From the NCBI GenBank assembly GCA_010024485.1, contig RGGX01000040.1, positions 1-9,369 on the forward strand: 9,369 bases of DNA. Reading direction: 5' to 3'. A program made the translations under genes and the position numbers. This DNA is from Actinomycetota bacterium. GTDB lineage: Bacteria; Actinomycetota; Acidimicrobiia; Acidimicrobiales; Ilumatobacteraceae. Under the pieces are notes generated by a model that made no database searches, was not told where the DNA came from, and saw only the letters and a list, made by a program, of their open reading frames with translations. Positions 1-6,508 of this stretch are shown piece by piece (the stretch's first letter is position 1; each line of letters opens with the position of its first letter).

Positions 1-1620
1 AAGCCGATGCTCGCCCGCGGCGAGCTCCAGACGATCGGCGCCACCACCCTCGACGAGTACCGCAAGCACGTCGAGAAGGACGCCGCCCTGGAGCGACGCT
101 TCCAGCCGGTGAAGGTGGAGGAGCCCACGCTGTCCCACACCATCGAGATCCTCAAGGGTGTCCGCGATCAGTACGAGTCGCACCACCGGGTGACCATCAC
201 CGATCAGGCGCTGGTGGCGGCGGCCAACCTCGCCGACCGCTACATCTCCGACCGTCACCTCCCCGACAAGGCGATCGACCTCGTCGACGAGGCCGGTTCG
301 CGCCTCCGCATCAAGCGCATGCAGACTCCCCCCGACCTCCGCGAGCTCGACCGGAAACTCGACGATGTGCTCCGCGCCAAGCGCCTCGCCGTCGAGGAGC
401 AGCGCTTCGAGGACGCCGGACGCCTCCGCGACGAGGAGAAGTCGATCCTCGAGGAGAAGGCCGCCAAGGAGGCCGAGGTGAAGGCCGCCGGTGTCGACCT
501 GTTCGACGAGGTCGACGAGGAGGCGATCGCCGAGGTGCTGTCGCTGTGGACCGGCATCCCGGTCTACAAGCTGACCGAGGAGGAGACCCAGAAGCTGCTC
601 CGCATGGAGGACGAGCTGCACCGTCGGATCATCGGCCAGGAGAACGCCGTCGCCGCCGTGTCCCAGTCGATCCGACGCACCAGGGCCGGACTCAAGGATC
701 CGAAGCGCCCGAGTGGCTCGTTCGTCTTCCTCGGACCGACCGGCGTCGGCAAGACCGAGTTGGCCAAGACCCTGTCCGAGTTCCTCTTCGGTGACGACTC
801 GGCCCTCATCACCCTCGACATGTCGGAGTACATGGAGAAGCACACGGTGAGCCGTCTCGTCGGCTCGCCTCCCGGATACGTCGGCTACGAGGAGGGCGGT
901 CAGCTGACCGAGGCGGTCCGCCGCAAGCCGTTCTCGGTGGTGCTCTTCGACGAGATCGAGAAGGCGCACCCCGATGTCTTCAACACCCTGCTGCAGATCC
1001 TCGAGGAGGGTCGCCTGACCGACTCGCAGGGTCGCTCGGTCGACTTCCGCAACACGGTGCTGATCATGACCTCCAACCTCGGCACCCAGGACCTCCGCAA
1101 GGCGAACGTCGGCTTCACCACCGATGACTCGGCGATGTCGTATCAGCGGATGAAGGACAAGGTCATGGAGGCGCTCAAGCAGCACTTCCGCCCCGAGTTC
1201 CTCAACCGTCTCGACGAGGTCATCGTCTTCCACGAGCTCGCAAAGCACGAAGTCGTCCAGATGGTCGACCTGATGCTCAAGCGCCTCACGGTCCAACTGG
1301 AGTCGCAGGGCCTCGGTATCGAGTTGACCCAGGCGGCGAAGGAGTTGCTGGCCGAGGTCGGCTACGACCCGCAGCTCGGTGCTCGACCGCTGCGCCGGGC
1401 CATCCAGCGCGAGATCGAGGATGTGCTCTCCGAGAAGCTCCTCTACAAGGAGTTCGGGGCCGGGCAGATCGTCGTGGTCGACGTCGAGGACGATCCCGAT
1501 CGGGAGGGCAGTCAGCGGTTCTCTTTCAGCGCCGTCGAGGGCTTCGTGCCCCCGTCCGCTGTCGAACTGGCCGGCACGGCTCCCGCCGAGGGCGAGGCTG
1601 ACCCGCCCGCCGTCGACTGA
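1..1620 (+). CDS. clpC: ATP-dependent Clp protease ATP-binding subunit ClpC (5' partial)
   Basis: This is the C-terminal portion of ClpC, the AAA+ unfoldase that feeds substrates into the ClpP peptidase in the cytoplasm. The reading frame is open from base 1 (Lys-Pro-Met), so the N-domain and the Walker motifs of the first AAA+ module lie outside the window. Visible in order: the end of AAA-1 (GELQTIGATT, then RRFQPV), a UVR-type segment around 385-456 (FEDAGRLRDEE), the second Walker A GPTGVGKT (733-756), Walker B VVLFDEIEKA (937-966), sensor-1 MTSN, arginine finger RPEFLNR and sensor-2 GARPLRRAIQ. The VGF tripeptide near 1108-1116 matches the ClpP-docking loop, and with the short UVR linker this supports ClpC over ClpB. 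The acidic C-terminal tail overlaps a minus-strand gene by 109 bp. Known family roles include degrading stress-damaged and regulatory proteins. No defects are seen in the part present. Confidence 0.96.
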   Translation, partial: KPMLARGELQTIGATTLDEYRKHVEKDAALERRFQPVKVEEPTLSHTIEILKGVRDQYESHHRVTITDQALVAAANLADRYISDRHLPDKAIDLVDEAGSRLRIKRMQTPPDLRELDRKLDDVLRAKRLAVEEQRFEDAGRLRDEEKSILEEKAAKEAEVKAAGVDLFDEVDEEAIAEVLSLWTGIPVYKLTEEETQKLLRMEDELHRRIIGQENAVAAVSQSIRRTRAGLKDPKRPSGSFVFLGPTGVGKTELAKTLSEFLFGDDSALITLDMSEYMEKHTVSRLVGSPPGYVGYEEGGQLTEAVRRKPFSVVLFDEIEKAHPDVFNTLLQILEEGRLTDSQGRSVDFRNTVLIMTSNLGTQDLRKANVGFTTDDSAMSYQRMKDKVMEALKQHFRPEFLNRLDEVIVFHELAKHEVVQMVDLMLKRLTVQLESQGLGIELTQAAKELLAEVGYDPQLGARPLRRAIQREIEDVLSEKLLYKEFGAGQIVVVDVEDDPDREGSQRFSFSAVEGFVPPSAVELAGTAPAEGEADPPAVD

Positions 1621-2354
1621 CGCCGCTCCACAGCGAGGCCGATGCGATCGGCCCGATCGATCACGAGCAGCAGCGCGGCGATGGCTGCGCTCACGTGCAA
1701 GAGGGCCGCGAGCGACCATCCAGCGATGAGGCCGTGTCGTCGATCCTGACCCCACAGGAGAGCCAGGGGGATCGGGATCACCGCCACCCCGGCCGCCGCT
1801 GAGATCCAGCGGAGGGTCCCGGTGCCCAGCACCCACGGTGGATCGTCGACACCGACGAGCAGGGCCGCGGTCGCCCAGACCCCGGCGATCACGATCGACG
1901 CGAGGTGGGCGACCGACCCGACCGCGCTCACCCACCCCGAGGTCATGCGGGTGGCGAGCGTCACCGCGGCGGTCATCAGGGCGCGCCGGAGGGGGCCGAC
2001 GCCCGAGGCGCCGAGGAGGTCGATGAACACCGCGTCCGCCGAACGACGGTCGCGCACCGGGGCGGACGGATCATCCATGCCGGCGAGCAGGGCGTCATGC
2101 ACAAGTGCCGCGGGCAGGTGGGCCCCGGTCGTGCCGATGAGCCAGCCGAAGACGGCCGGCACCGAGGTGAGGTCGGTCTCGAACCCCTCAGCCCCGTTCG
2201 GGATGTCGAATGTCCCGAGCGCGGGGTGCTCGACGGTGACCGGTCCGGCGAGTCGGAATCGCTCATCGACCCGGCCGTCGGTCGAGCGCACGACCCGCTC
2301 CAGCACCACCGGACCCCGGATCGCGACCCGCGGTCCGTTCCCTCGCCCTCGCAT
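1512..2354 (-). CDS. DUF1353-like protein with C-terminal membrane helices
   Basis: Predicted 280 aa, ATG start at 2354. Residues 40-120 resemble DUF1353: FETDLTSVP (58-66), HDALL (86-90) and a RRSADAVFIDLL segment (about 103-114) match the T-D-xx-S-V-P, H-D and AD-x-F positions that I associate with that family, whose function is unknown and which often occurs in phages and bacteria. About three hydrophobic segments follow (roughly 145-168, 182-202, 209-232), so this version is probably anchored in the membrane with the DUF1353 part in front. The last 36 residues are a Ser/Ala/Gly/Pro-rich tail encoded entirely antisense to clpC. No clear ribosome binding site precedes the ATG. The gene diverges from the lipoprotein gene, with 61 bp between the starts. 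The coding call is supported by motifs and helices; the function is not known. Confidence 0.8.
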   Translation of the reverse strand: MRGRGNGPRVAIRGPVVLERVVRSTDGRVDERFRLAGPVTVEHPALGTFDIPNGAEGFETDLTSVPAVFGWLIGTTGAHLPAALVHDALLAGMDDPSAPVRDRRSADAVFIDLLGASGVGPLRRALMTAAVTLATRMTSGWVSAVGSVAHLASIVIAGVWATAALLVGVDDPPWVLGTGTLRWISAAAGVAVIPIPLALLWGQDRRHGLIAGWSLAALLHVSAAIAALLLVIDRADRIGLAVERRQSTAGGSASPSAGAVPASSTADGGTKPSTALKENR

Positions 2355-2415
2355 AGGTCGAGCATCGCCGGTCGCATGGCCCCGCTGTCGTCGAATTACC
2401 GGCCATCATGGTCGG

Positions 2416-3228
2416 GTGCGCCGACAGCTCCTGCTCGTACTCGTCCTCGCCGCCGGACTGCTCAGCGCCTGTCGTCTCGATGTCGACGTCGCGGTGACGA
2501 TGGATGCCGACGGATCCGGAAGCGTCCGCGTCCGCGCTGTCGCCGACGCCGAGTTGGTGGCGGCGGAACCCGGGGTCGTCGAGGGTCTCGCCGTCGACGA
2601 CCTCCGCGCCGTCGGCTGGACCGTCACCGGCCCGGACTCCACTCCGGACGGCGGTGCGGTGGTCACACTCGACCACCGCTACGACGACGCCGCCGGGCTC
2701 GCCGCCCTGCTCCGCTCCATCGGCGCTCCACTGTTGGCCGCCGATGTCGTCCGCGAACTGAACATCGACTCGACCGAGGCGACCAACACCCTCTCGGCCT
2801 CCCTCGGACTGCCCGAGGGGACCCGGTCGTTCTCCGACGACGCGCTCGTCGAGGCGCTGGGCGCGGAACCCTTCGCCGAGGTCCTCGCCGACGGCACCCC
2901 GCTCGCTGACCGCCTGACGTTCACGCTGACCGTCCTCCTGCCGGGTGAGATCACCGCTCACGACGGCGACGAGATCACCACCGAGTCCGGGGCGCAGGGT
3001 CTCAGGTGGTCGGCACCGCTCGACGGTTCGACCGCCACCGTCTCGGCGACGTCGCTCCAGAGCACCGCCACCGGGGGTTCCTGGGCGGAGCCGATCGCGA
3101 CGGCTGCTCGGATCGCCCTCGTCGTCTGGGTAGCGATCAGCGGTTCGTTCATCCTCTGGGTCATCATGGCGAGGCGCCGACGCGCCCGTCGTCACTCCAC
3201 CACGGCCAGCGACCCACGGGTACGCTGA
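2416..3228 (+). CDS. LppM/DUF3153-like lipoprotein with C-terminal membrane helix
   Basis: Predicted 270 aa from the GTG at 2416. The N-terminus MRRQLLLVLVLAAGLLSAC is a lipoprotein signal peptide with lipobox LSAC (16-19), so Cys19 would be lipidated after export. The mature start CRLDVDVAVTMDADGSG has the alternating pattern and Asp-Gly-Ser-Gly turn seen at the start of LppM/DUF3153-type domains. A second membrane helix lies at about 233-251 and is followed by an Arg-rich cytoplasmic tail, which is the usual architecture of this group. In mycobacteria LppM is a surface protein linked to phagosome interaction; here I infer only an envelope location. The frame is open upstream to 1822, but that stretch lies antisense to the DUF1353 gene and has no signal peptide, so the GTG is preferred. 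The ATG at 2408 is out of frame. It is the first gene of a tight run of four; the next start is 4 nt after its stop. Confidence 0.85.
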   Translation: MRRQLLLVLVLAAGLLSACRLDVDVAVTMDADGSGSVRVRAVADAELVAAEPGVVEGLAVDDLRAVGWTVTGPDSTPDGGAVVTLDHRYDDAAGLAALLRSIGAPLLAADVVRELNIDSTEATNTLSASLGLPEGTRSFSDDALVEALGAEPFAEVLADGTPLADRLTFTLTVLLPGEITAHDGDEITTESGAQGLRWSAPLDGSTATVSATSLQSTATGGSWAEPIATAARIALVVWVAISGSFILWVIMARRRRARRHSTTASDPRVR

Positions 3229-3232
3229 CGAC

Positions 3233-3451
3233 GTGGCAGACGAGCCGACGTCCGAGGTGACGCAGGATCACGATGATCCCGGGTCGGCCGACTCGACCTC
3301 CGAACTCGAGCGCCTCGCGGGTGATCTCGAAGGGGTCGGCGCTGCGCTCGCGCGTCTCGACTCCGGCGAGTACTGGACCGACGAGATCAGCGGTGAGGCG
3401 ATCGACGATGAGGTCCTCGCCGGCGATCCGACCGCTCGGCGCAATCCGTGA
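3233..3451 (+). CDS. Small DksA/TraR-like protein without zinc cysteines
   Basis: Predicted 72 aa, GTG start 4 nt after the lipoprotein stop. After an acidic, disordered N-terminus, residues from about 38 on read ALARLDSGEYWTDEISGEAI and then DDEVLAGDPTARR. This follows the C-terminal consensus of DksA/TraR proteins (A-L-x-R-I-x-x-G-x-Y-G-x-C-xx-C/S-G-xx-I-xxx-R-L-x-A-x-P-x-A-xx-C). The zinc-binding cysteine positions are replaced: the first by Asp, the second by Ser, and the later ones are absent. The gene has no cysteine at all. Family members bind the RNA polymerase secondary channel; whether this one does cannot be told, as the coiled-coil arm is short or missing. Its TGA overlaps the GTG of the next gene (GTGA), which suggests translational coupling. 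It could instead be a structural remnant of the fold with a new role. Confidence 0.72.
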   Translation: MADEPTSEVTQDHDDPGSADSTSELERLAGDLEGVGAALARLDSGEYWTDEISGEAIDDEVLAGDPTARRNP

Positions 3452-3864
3452 ATCCGAACTGGCCCGGGGGGATCGTCGAGGTCGCTCGTCTGTGCGCGAC
3501 CCAGGCGACACTCGACCACCACTGGGCGCGAGAGCTCGGACAGGCGGCGCGGGTCAGCGGTCCGGGTGAGCGCCAACGGGTCCTGCTCACCTGCTCACAT
3601 CGGCACGCGAGGCTCGCCGCCGACTGGGAGGCCCGTCTCCCGGTGACCGACGACACCGCTTCGATGCTCGCGGAGACCGATCCGAACCCGATCGGGAGCG
3701 GGCTCGATGAGTACCGGGAGACCATGTCGGAGCGTCTGGCCCTCCTCGAGGGCCTCGCCGGCTCGATCGACGGACTGTCGGACCCGTCGACCGCCGAGCT
3801 CGTGGCCTCCGCGGTCGAGCGCATCTCCGAGATGGTCGCCGAGGCCGGACGGATCGGTGTCTGA
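3448..3864 (+). CDS. Hypothetical helical protein (138 aa)
   Basis: I do not recognise this protein. It starts at a GTG that overlaps the previous stop by 4 bp and ends 8 bp inside the next gene, so it is part of the operon. The sequence looks all-helical, with about four helices (roughly 8-30, 38-62, 83-104, 112-136), no signal peptide and no membrane segment. His and acidic residues cluster in the first two helices (DHHWARE, then CSHRHARLAADWEARL). The pattern RHAxxxxxWxxRL is faintly like ferritin/rubrerythrin-type bundles, but the paired E-xx-H metal motifs are not evident, so I do not claim iron binding. The coding call rests on tight spacing with neighbours and on natural codon use. Confidence 0.7.
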   Translation: MNPNWPGGIVEVARLCATQATLDHHWARELGQAARVSGPGERQRVLLTCSHRHARLAADWEARLPVTDDTASMLAETDPNPIGSGLDEYRETMSERLALLEGLAGSIDGLSDPSTAELVASAVERISEMVAEAGRIGV

Positions 3865-4840
3865 ACCCGGTCGACGGCGGGTCGTGACCGATCCGGATGT
3901 CGAGATTGAGGTGTTCGACTCCGGTCCAGGGCCCTCCCGCACGGTCGTCCTCCTCCACGGATTCCCCGAGACCGGCCACTCCTGGCGTCACCAGACGGGA
4001 CCCCTCGTCAACGCCGGGCTCCGAGTCATCGTCCCCGACCAACGCGGCTACGGGCGCTCCTCCCGCCCCGAGTCCATCTCCGACTATCGCGCCGATCGAC
4101 TCACCGGAGACATCGCCGCCATCCTCGACGACGCCGGGATCGACGACGCGATCATCGTCGGGCACGACTGGGGTGCGATCGTCGCCTGGCACATGGCGCA
4201 ACTCCATCCAGGGCGCTGCGCGGCGGTCATCGCGGCGAGCGTTCCCTGGACGCCGTGGCCGATGGCTCCCACCGAGCTCCTCCGTGCGGTGCACGGCGAC
4301 TCCTTCTTCTACATCCTCCACTTCCAGACGCCCGGTGTCGCCGAGGGGGAGATGGAGGTCGATGTCGAACGCTTCCTGCTCTCCATCGCCTGGGCTGCCG
4401 CGGCCGAGGGGATGGCGACCCACGACCCGACACCGCTCCCCGCCTCCGGCACCACCGTGACCGAGGCGTTCGAACACCAGTCGGGTGGCCGTCGGACCTC
4501 ACCCCCACCCTGGCTGTCGGACTCCGATCTCGCGGTCTATGTGGAGCAGTTCGACCACAGCGGCTTCCTCGGACCGGTGAACTGGTATCGGAACTTCGAT
4601 GCGAACCACACGTTGACCGCCGAGCTCGGCGCCGAGCCGATCACGATGCCGACGTTCTTCGTCGCCGGGGCCCTCGATCCGGTGATCCTCGGTCGCGACG
4701 ACTACCTGGCCAGGATGGGCACCGATCTCGCCGACCACCGAGCGACGGTGCTGATCCCCGACGTCGGGCACTGGGTGCAGCAGGAGGCTCCGGAGGAGTT
4801 CAACCGAGTCGTCCTGGAGTTCATCGAGCAGGTGGGCTGA
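3857..4840 (+). CDS. Epoxide hydrolase-like alpha/beta hydrolase
   Basis: Predicted 327 aa from the GTG at 3857, which overlaps the preceding gene by 8 bp; a GTG at 3884 would give 318 aa and cannot be excluded. The cytosolic alpha/beta-hydrolase fold shows the full set of soluble epoxide hydrolase residues: oxyanion HGFPE (34-38), nucleophile Asp104 in GHDWGA, charge-relay Asp274 in AGALDPV, catalytic His305 in GHW, and two candidate lid tyrosines, Tyr152 (FYILHFQ) and Tyr244 (NWYRNF). The Asp nucleophile, HGFPE and two lid tyrosines separate it from Ser-type esterases, and the WYRN motif argues against haloalkane dehalogenase. The expected reaction is hydrolysis of an epoxide to a vicinal diol through an alkyl-enzyme ester. 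The substrate is unknown; detoxification or lipid epoxide turnover is plausible. It is the last gene of the operon, and its end overlaps the convergent HExxH gene by 20 bp. Confidence 0.92.
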   Translation: MSEPGRRRVVTDPDVEIEVFDSGPGPSRTVVLLHGFPETGHSWRHQTGPLVNAGLRVIVPDQRGYGRSSRPESISDYRADRLTGDIAAILDDAGIDDAIIVGHDWGAIVAWHMAQLHPGRCAAVIAASVPWTPWPMAPTELLRAVHGDSFFYILHFQTPGVAEGEMEVDVERFLLSIAWAAAAEGMATHDPTPLPASGTTVTEAFEHQSGGRRTSPPPWLSDSDLAVYVEQFDHSGFLGPVNWYRNFDANHTLTAELGAEPITMPTFFVAGALDPVILGRDDYLARMGTDLADHRATVLIPDVGHWVQQEAPEEFNRVVLEFIEQVG

Positions 4841-5495
4841 CCGCTTCGGCGCGATCCACACCGAGCCCGGAGGTCCCGAACCCCACGGGGCGCCGCTCCG
4901 CCCATCGCTCCAGCGGATTGCGCCGGTAGGCGAGCGAGTCGACCACCGCGGTGAACCGGGGTCGCGGCCGGGCCGTCGCGAGCCATCTCGGGACTGCGGC
5001 GGCGGCACCGAGTACCGACCAACCCAGATAGAGCGGAGCGAAGAACGGCCCGAGGATCCGGGTCTGCCACACGTGTGTCTCCTCGTGCTCGTCGACCAGG
5101 CGACGCCGCGACTCCGTCGAGGTGTCACCAGCCGCAGAGATCACGTTGCCGACCGTGACGGCGTATCCGCGACGCGGGGTGAACCCCCCGCGGTAGACGT
5201 GTCGGTTGCGGCGTCTGCTCGACTCGGCGACGTAGCCGGCTCCTCCGACAGTGTCGATGAGGTGTACACCGAGCGCGGCGGTCGTCGTGGCCAGGGCCCA
5301 ACTCGAGTCGAGGACGAAGGCGGCCGCGCCGAGGCGATCGCGGCTGTAGGTCCCGCGCGCGCCGCCGATCACTCCGTTGAGACCACCGACCACCAACGCC
5401 GGCAGACCGAGTCCGACGGTCGACCAGGTCAGGCCGGCGATCGCGGTCCCGGCGATGCCGAGGAGCGTGACCTCCCGTGCCCGGCCCGCGCTCAC
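4821..5495 (-). CDS. Membrane protein with HExxH metalloprotease-like motif
   Basis: Predicted 224 aa from the GTG at 5495, whose GTGA overlaps the stop of the upstream BI-1 gene. A longer frame reaches 5579 but lies inside that gene. Hydrophobic stretches occur at about 9-45 and 56-79. The motif HEETHVWQ begins at residue 137 and is followed by a further hydrophobic segment (about 149-170). Near the C-terminus, NPLERWAE (193-200) supplies Glu residues that could act as a third zinc ligand. HExxH followed by a distal acidic residue is the layout of zinc metallopeptidases, and the aromatic/Gln flank and NPxExxA segment recall unnamed bacterial membrane proteins of this kind. No characterised family is recognised, so peptidase activity is inference. 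Coupling to the BI-1/YccA gene suggests both act in the same membrane process. The end overlaps the epoxide hydrolase gene by 20 bp. Confidence 0.78.
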   Translation of the reverse strand: MSAGRAREVTLLGIAGTAIAGLTWSTVGLGLPALVVGGLNGVIGGARGTYSRDRLGAAAFVLDSSWALATTTAALGVHLIDTVGGAGYVAESSRRRNRHVYRGGFTPRRGYAVTVGNVISAAGDTSTESRRRLVDEHEETHVWQTRILGPFFAPLYLGWSVLGAAAAVPRWLATARPRPRFTAVVDSLAYRRNPLERWAERRPVGFGTSGLGVDRAEAVSPPAR

Positions 5496-6301
5496 CGCTC
5501 GCGGAGTTTGGCGAGCAGTCGCAGGATCTCCAGGTAGAGCCACACGATCGTGACCAGCATCCCGAAGGCGGCGAACCACTCGAAGTGCCTCGGAAGCCCC
5601 TCGGAGGTACCACGCTCGATGAAGTCGAAGTCGAGGGCGAGGTTCATCGCGGCGAGTCCAGCGACGAAGATGCTGAATCCGATGCCGAACAGGCTCGGGC
5701 TGGAGATGAACGACACCGAGCCGCCGAAGAGCGAGATCAACAGGCTGATGCCGTAGAAGACCATCACGCCGATCGTGGCCGTCACGATGATGCGTCGGAA
5801 GCGATCGGTCACCTTGATGGCACCGGAGCGGTAGAGGCCGAGCATCACGGCGAACACCGCGATGGTGACCCCGGCCGCCTGCAGGACGATGCCGTCGTAG
5901 AACTCCTCGTAGACGCGTGAGATCGACCCGACGGCGAAGCCCTGGGCGAGCGCGTAGACGGGGCCCACGATGCGCGCCAGATGGGGCCGGAAGGCGATGG
6001 CGAACGCCGAGGCGATACCGACGATGACGCCGAGGATGGCGAGACCGGGAAGGCCATAGCTGATGGTTCCGTCCGAGCGGACGGCCGGGGACCCAGTAGC
6101 GAGCCAGCCAACGGTCGCCGAGGCCAGCAGCAGGGCGAGCAGGGTCGCGGTGGCCGAGATGGTGCCACCGACCGTCATGACATCACCGGCCGGCCGCCAC
6201 GGTGAGGAGGGGCCGTCGGAGATCGGGCCCTGCGCCTCGGTGCCCGGCTGCGGCGGGGCCCAGTTGTTGAAGACCTTCTCGTTGAGAACCGGATTGGACA
6301 T
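5492..6301 (-). CDS. Bax inhibitor-1/YccA family membrane protein
   Basis: Predicted 269 aa, ATG start at 6301 preceded by a strong GAGGAGG ribosome binding site. A soluble, Pro-rich N-terminus of about 40 residues opens with SNPVLNEKVF, typical of the actinobacterial branch of the family. About seven membrane helices follow (roughly 42-67, 84-104, 111-128, 138-157, 170-192, 203-225, 238-264), ending in FGMLVTIVWLYLEILRLLA, a hallmark of the group. The Asp/Glu-rich segment before the last helix (LDFDFIERG) is in the position where BI-1 proteins such as BsYetJ carry pH-sensing and calcium-leak acidic residues. E. coli YccA binds and modulates the FtsH protease; whether this holds here is unknown. 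It is first in a two-gene operon with the HExxH protein and diverges from the sigma factor gene. Confidence 0.93.
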   Translation of the reverse strand: MSNPVLNEKVFNNWAPPQPGTEAQGPISDGPSSPWRPAGDVMTVGGTISATATLLALLLASATVGWLATGSPAVRSDGTISYGLPGLAILGVIVGIASAFAIAFRPHLARIVGPVYALAQGFAVGSISRVYEEFYDGIVLQAAGVTIAVFAVMLGLYRSGAIKVTDRFRRIIVTATIGVMVFYGISLLISLFGGSVSFISSPSLFGIGFSIFVAGLAAMNLALDFDFIERGTSEGLPRHFEWFAAFGMLVTIVWLYLEILRLLAKLRER

Positions 6302-6306
6302 GTCTG

Positions 6307-6313
6307 CCTCCTC
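6307..6313 (-). promoter_or_regulatory. Ribosome binding site of the BI-1 gene
   Basis: On the minus strand this reads GAGGAGG, followed by 5 nt and the ATG at 6301. It is the strongest Shine-Dalgarno sequence among the genes here and fixes the BI-1 start. Confidence 0.8.
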
Positions 6314-6451
6314 GAGGGCGGGGGACGATCGGCTGTGACCGACACTCCGATGTTAGGCAGTCAGGTCGGGCGCTGCCTGTCCTTCGGTGTGAATCCCGGC
6401 TCGGAAACCACCGAGCTCCCCTGAGGCTCCGGGCCGAATCGTCGGTATCGT

Positions 6452-6482
6452 GACGGACGTCTCAGGGGCACTTCCGTCCGTC
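6452..6482 (+). promoter_or_regulatory. Dyad/hairpin in the sigma factor leader
   Basis: Perfect 8-bp inverted repeat, gacggacg (6452-6459) and cgtccgtc (6475-6482), with a 15-nt spacer. It sits 14 nt upstream of the GAGGGAG ribosome binding site of the sigma factor gene. It could be an operator or an RNA stem affecting translation; the role is inferred from position only. Confidence 0.35.
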
Positions 6483-6496
6483 CGCCAGACCTCGAA

Positions 6497-6503
6497 GAGG
6501 GAG
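6497..6503 (+). promoter_or_regulatory. Ribosome binding site of the sigma factor gene
   Basis: GAGGGAG lies 5 nt before the GTG at 6509 and decides that GTG as the start. Confidence 0.75.
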
Positions 6504-6508
6504 TCACA

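Larger units (their letters stand above)
6302..6508. promoter_or_regulatory. Divergent promoter/leader region between BI-1 and sigma factor genes
   Basis: These 207 bp must carry the promoters of both divergent units. On the minus strand a TAACAT hexamer (6350-6355) fits a -10 element about 45 nt before the BI-1 start codon, but I see no convincing -35. On the plus side no clear sigma-70 promoter is visible. Two dyads are present: gctcgg/ccgagc (6399-6404 and 6411-6416, 6-nt loop) and gacggacg/cgtccgtc (6452-6459 and 6475-6482, 15-nt loop), the second ending 14 nt before the sigma factor ribosome binding site. Either could be an operator or a leader hairpin. No small gene is evident. Confidence 0.5.

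Noticed and set aside
1822..2415. N-terminal extension of the lipoprotein frame
   Set aside because: It is antisense to the DUF1353-like gene and would bury the signal peptide inside the protein.
2263..3195. Minus-strand open frame of 310 codons opposite the lipoprotein gene
   Set aside because: Low-complexity Gly/Arg/Asp composition and no domain, whereas the plus strand has a signal peptide, lipobox and membrane helix.
3226..3451. UGA stops in the operon read as selenocysteine codons
   Set aside because: Given selC nearby I checked several of the TGA stops; reading through gives no family-like sequence and no Sec-type context was seen.
3587..4477. Minus-strand open frame of 296 codons
   Set aside because: Antisense to the epoxide hydrolase, which has complete catalytic motifs; the antisense product is Arg/Gly-rich with no motif.
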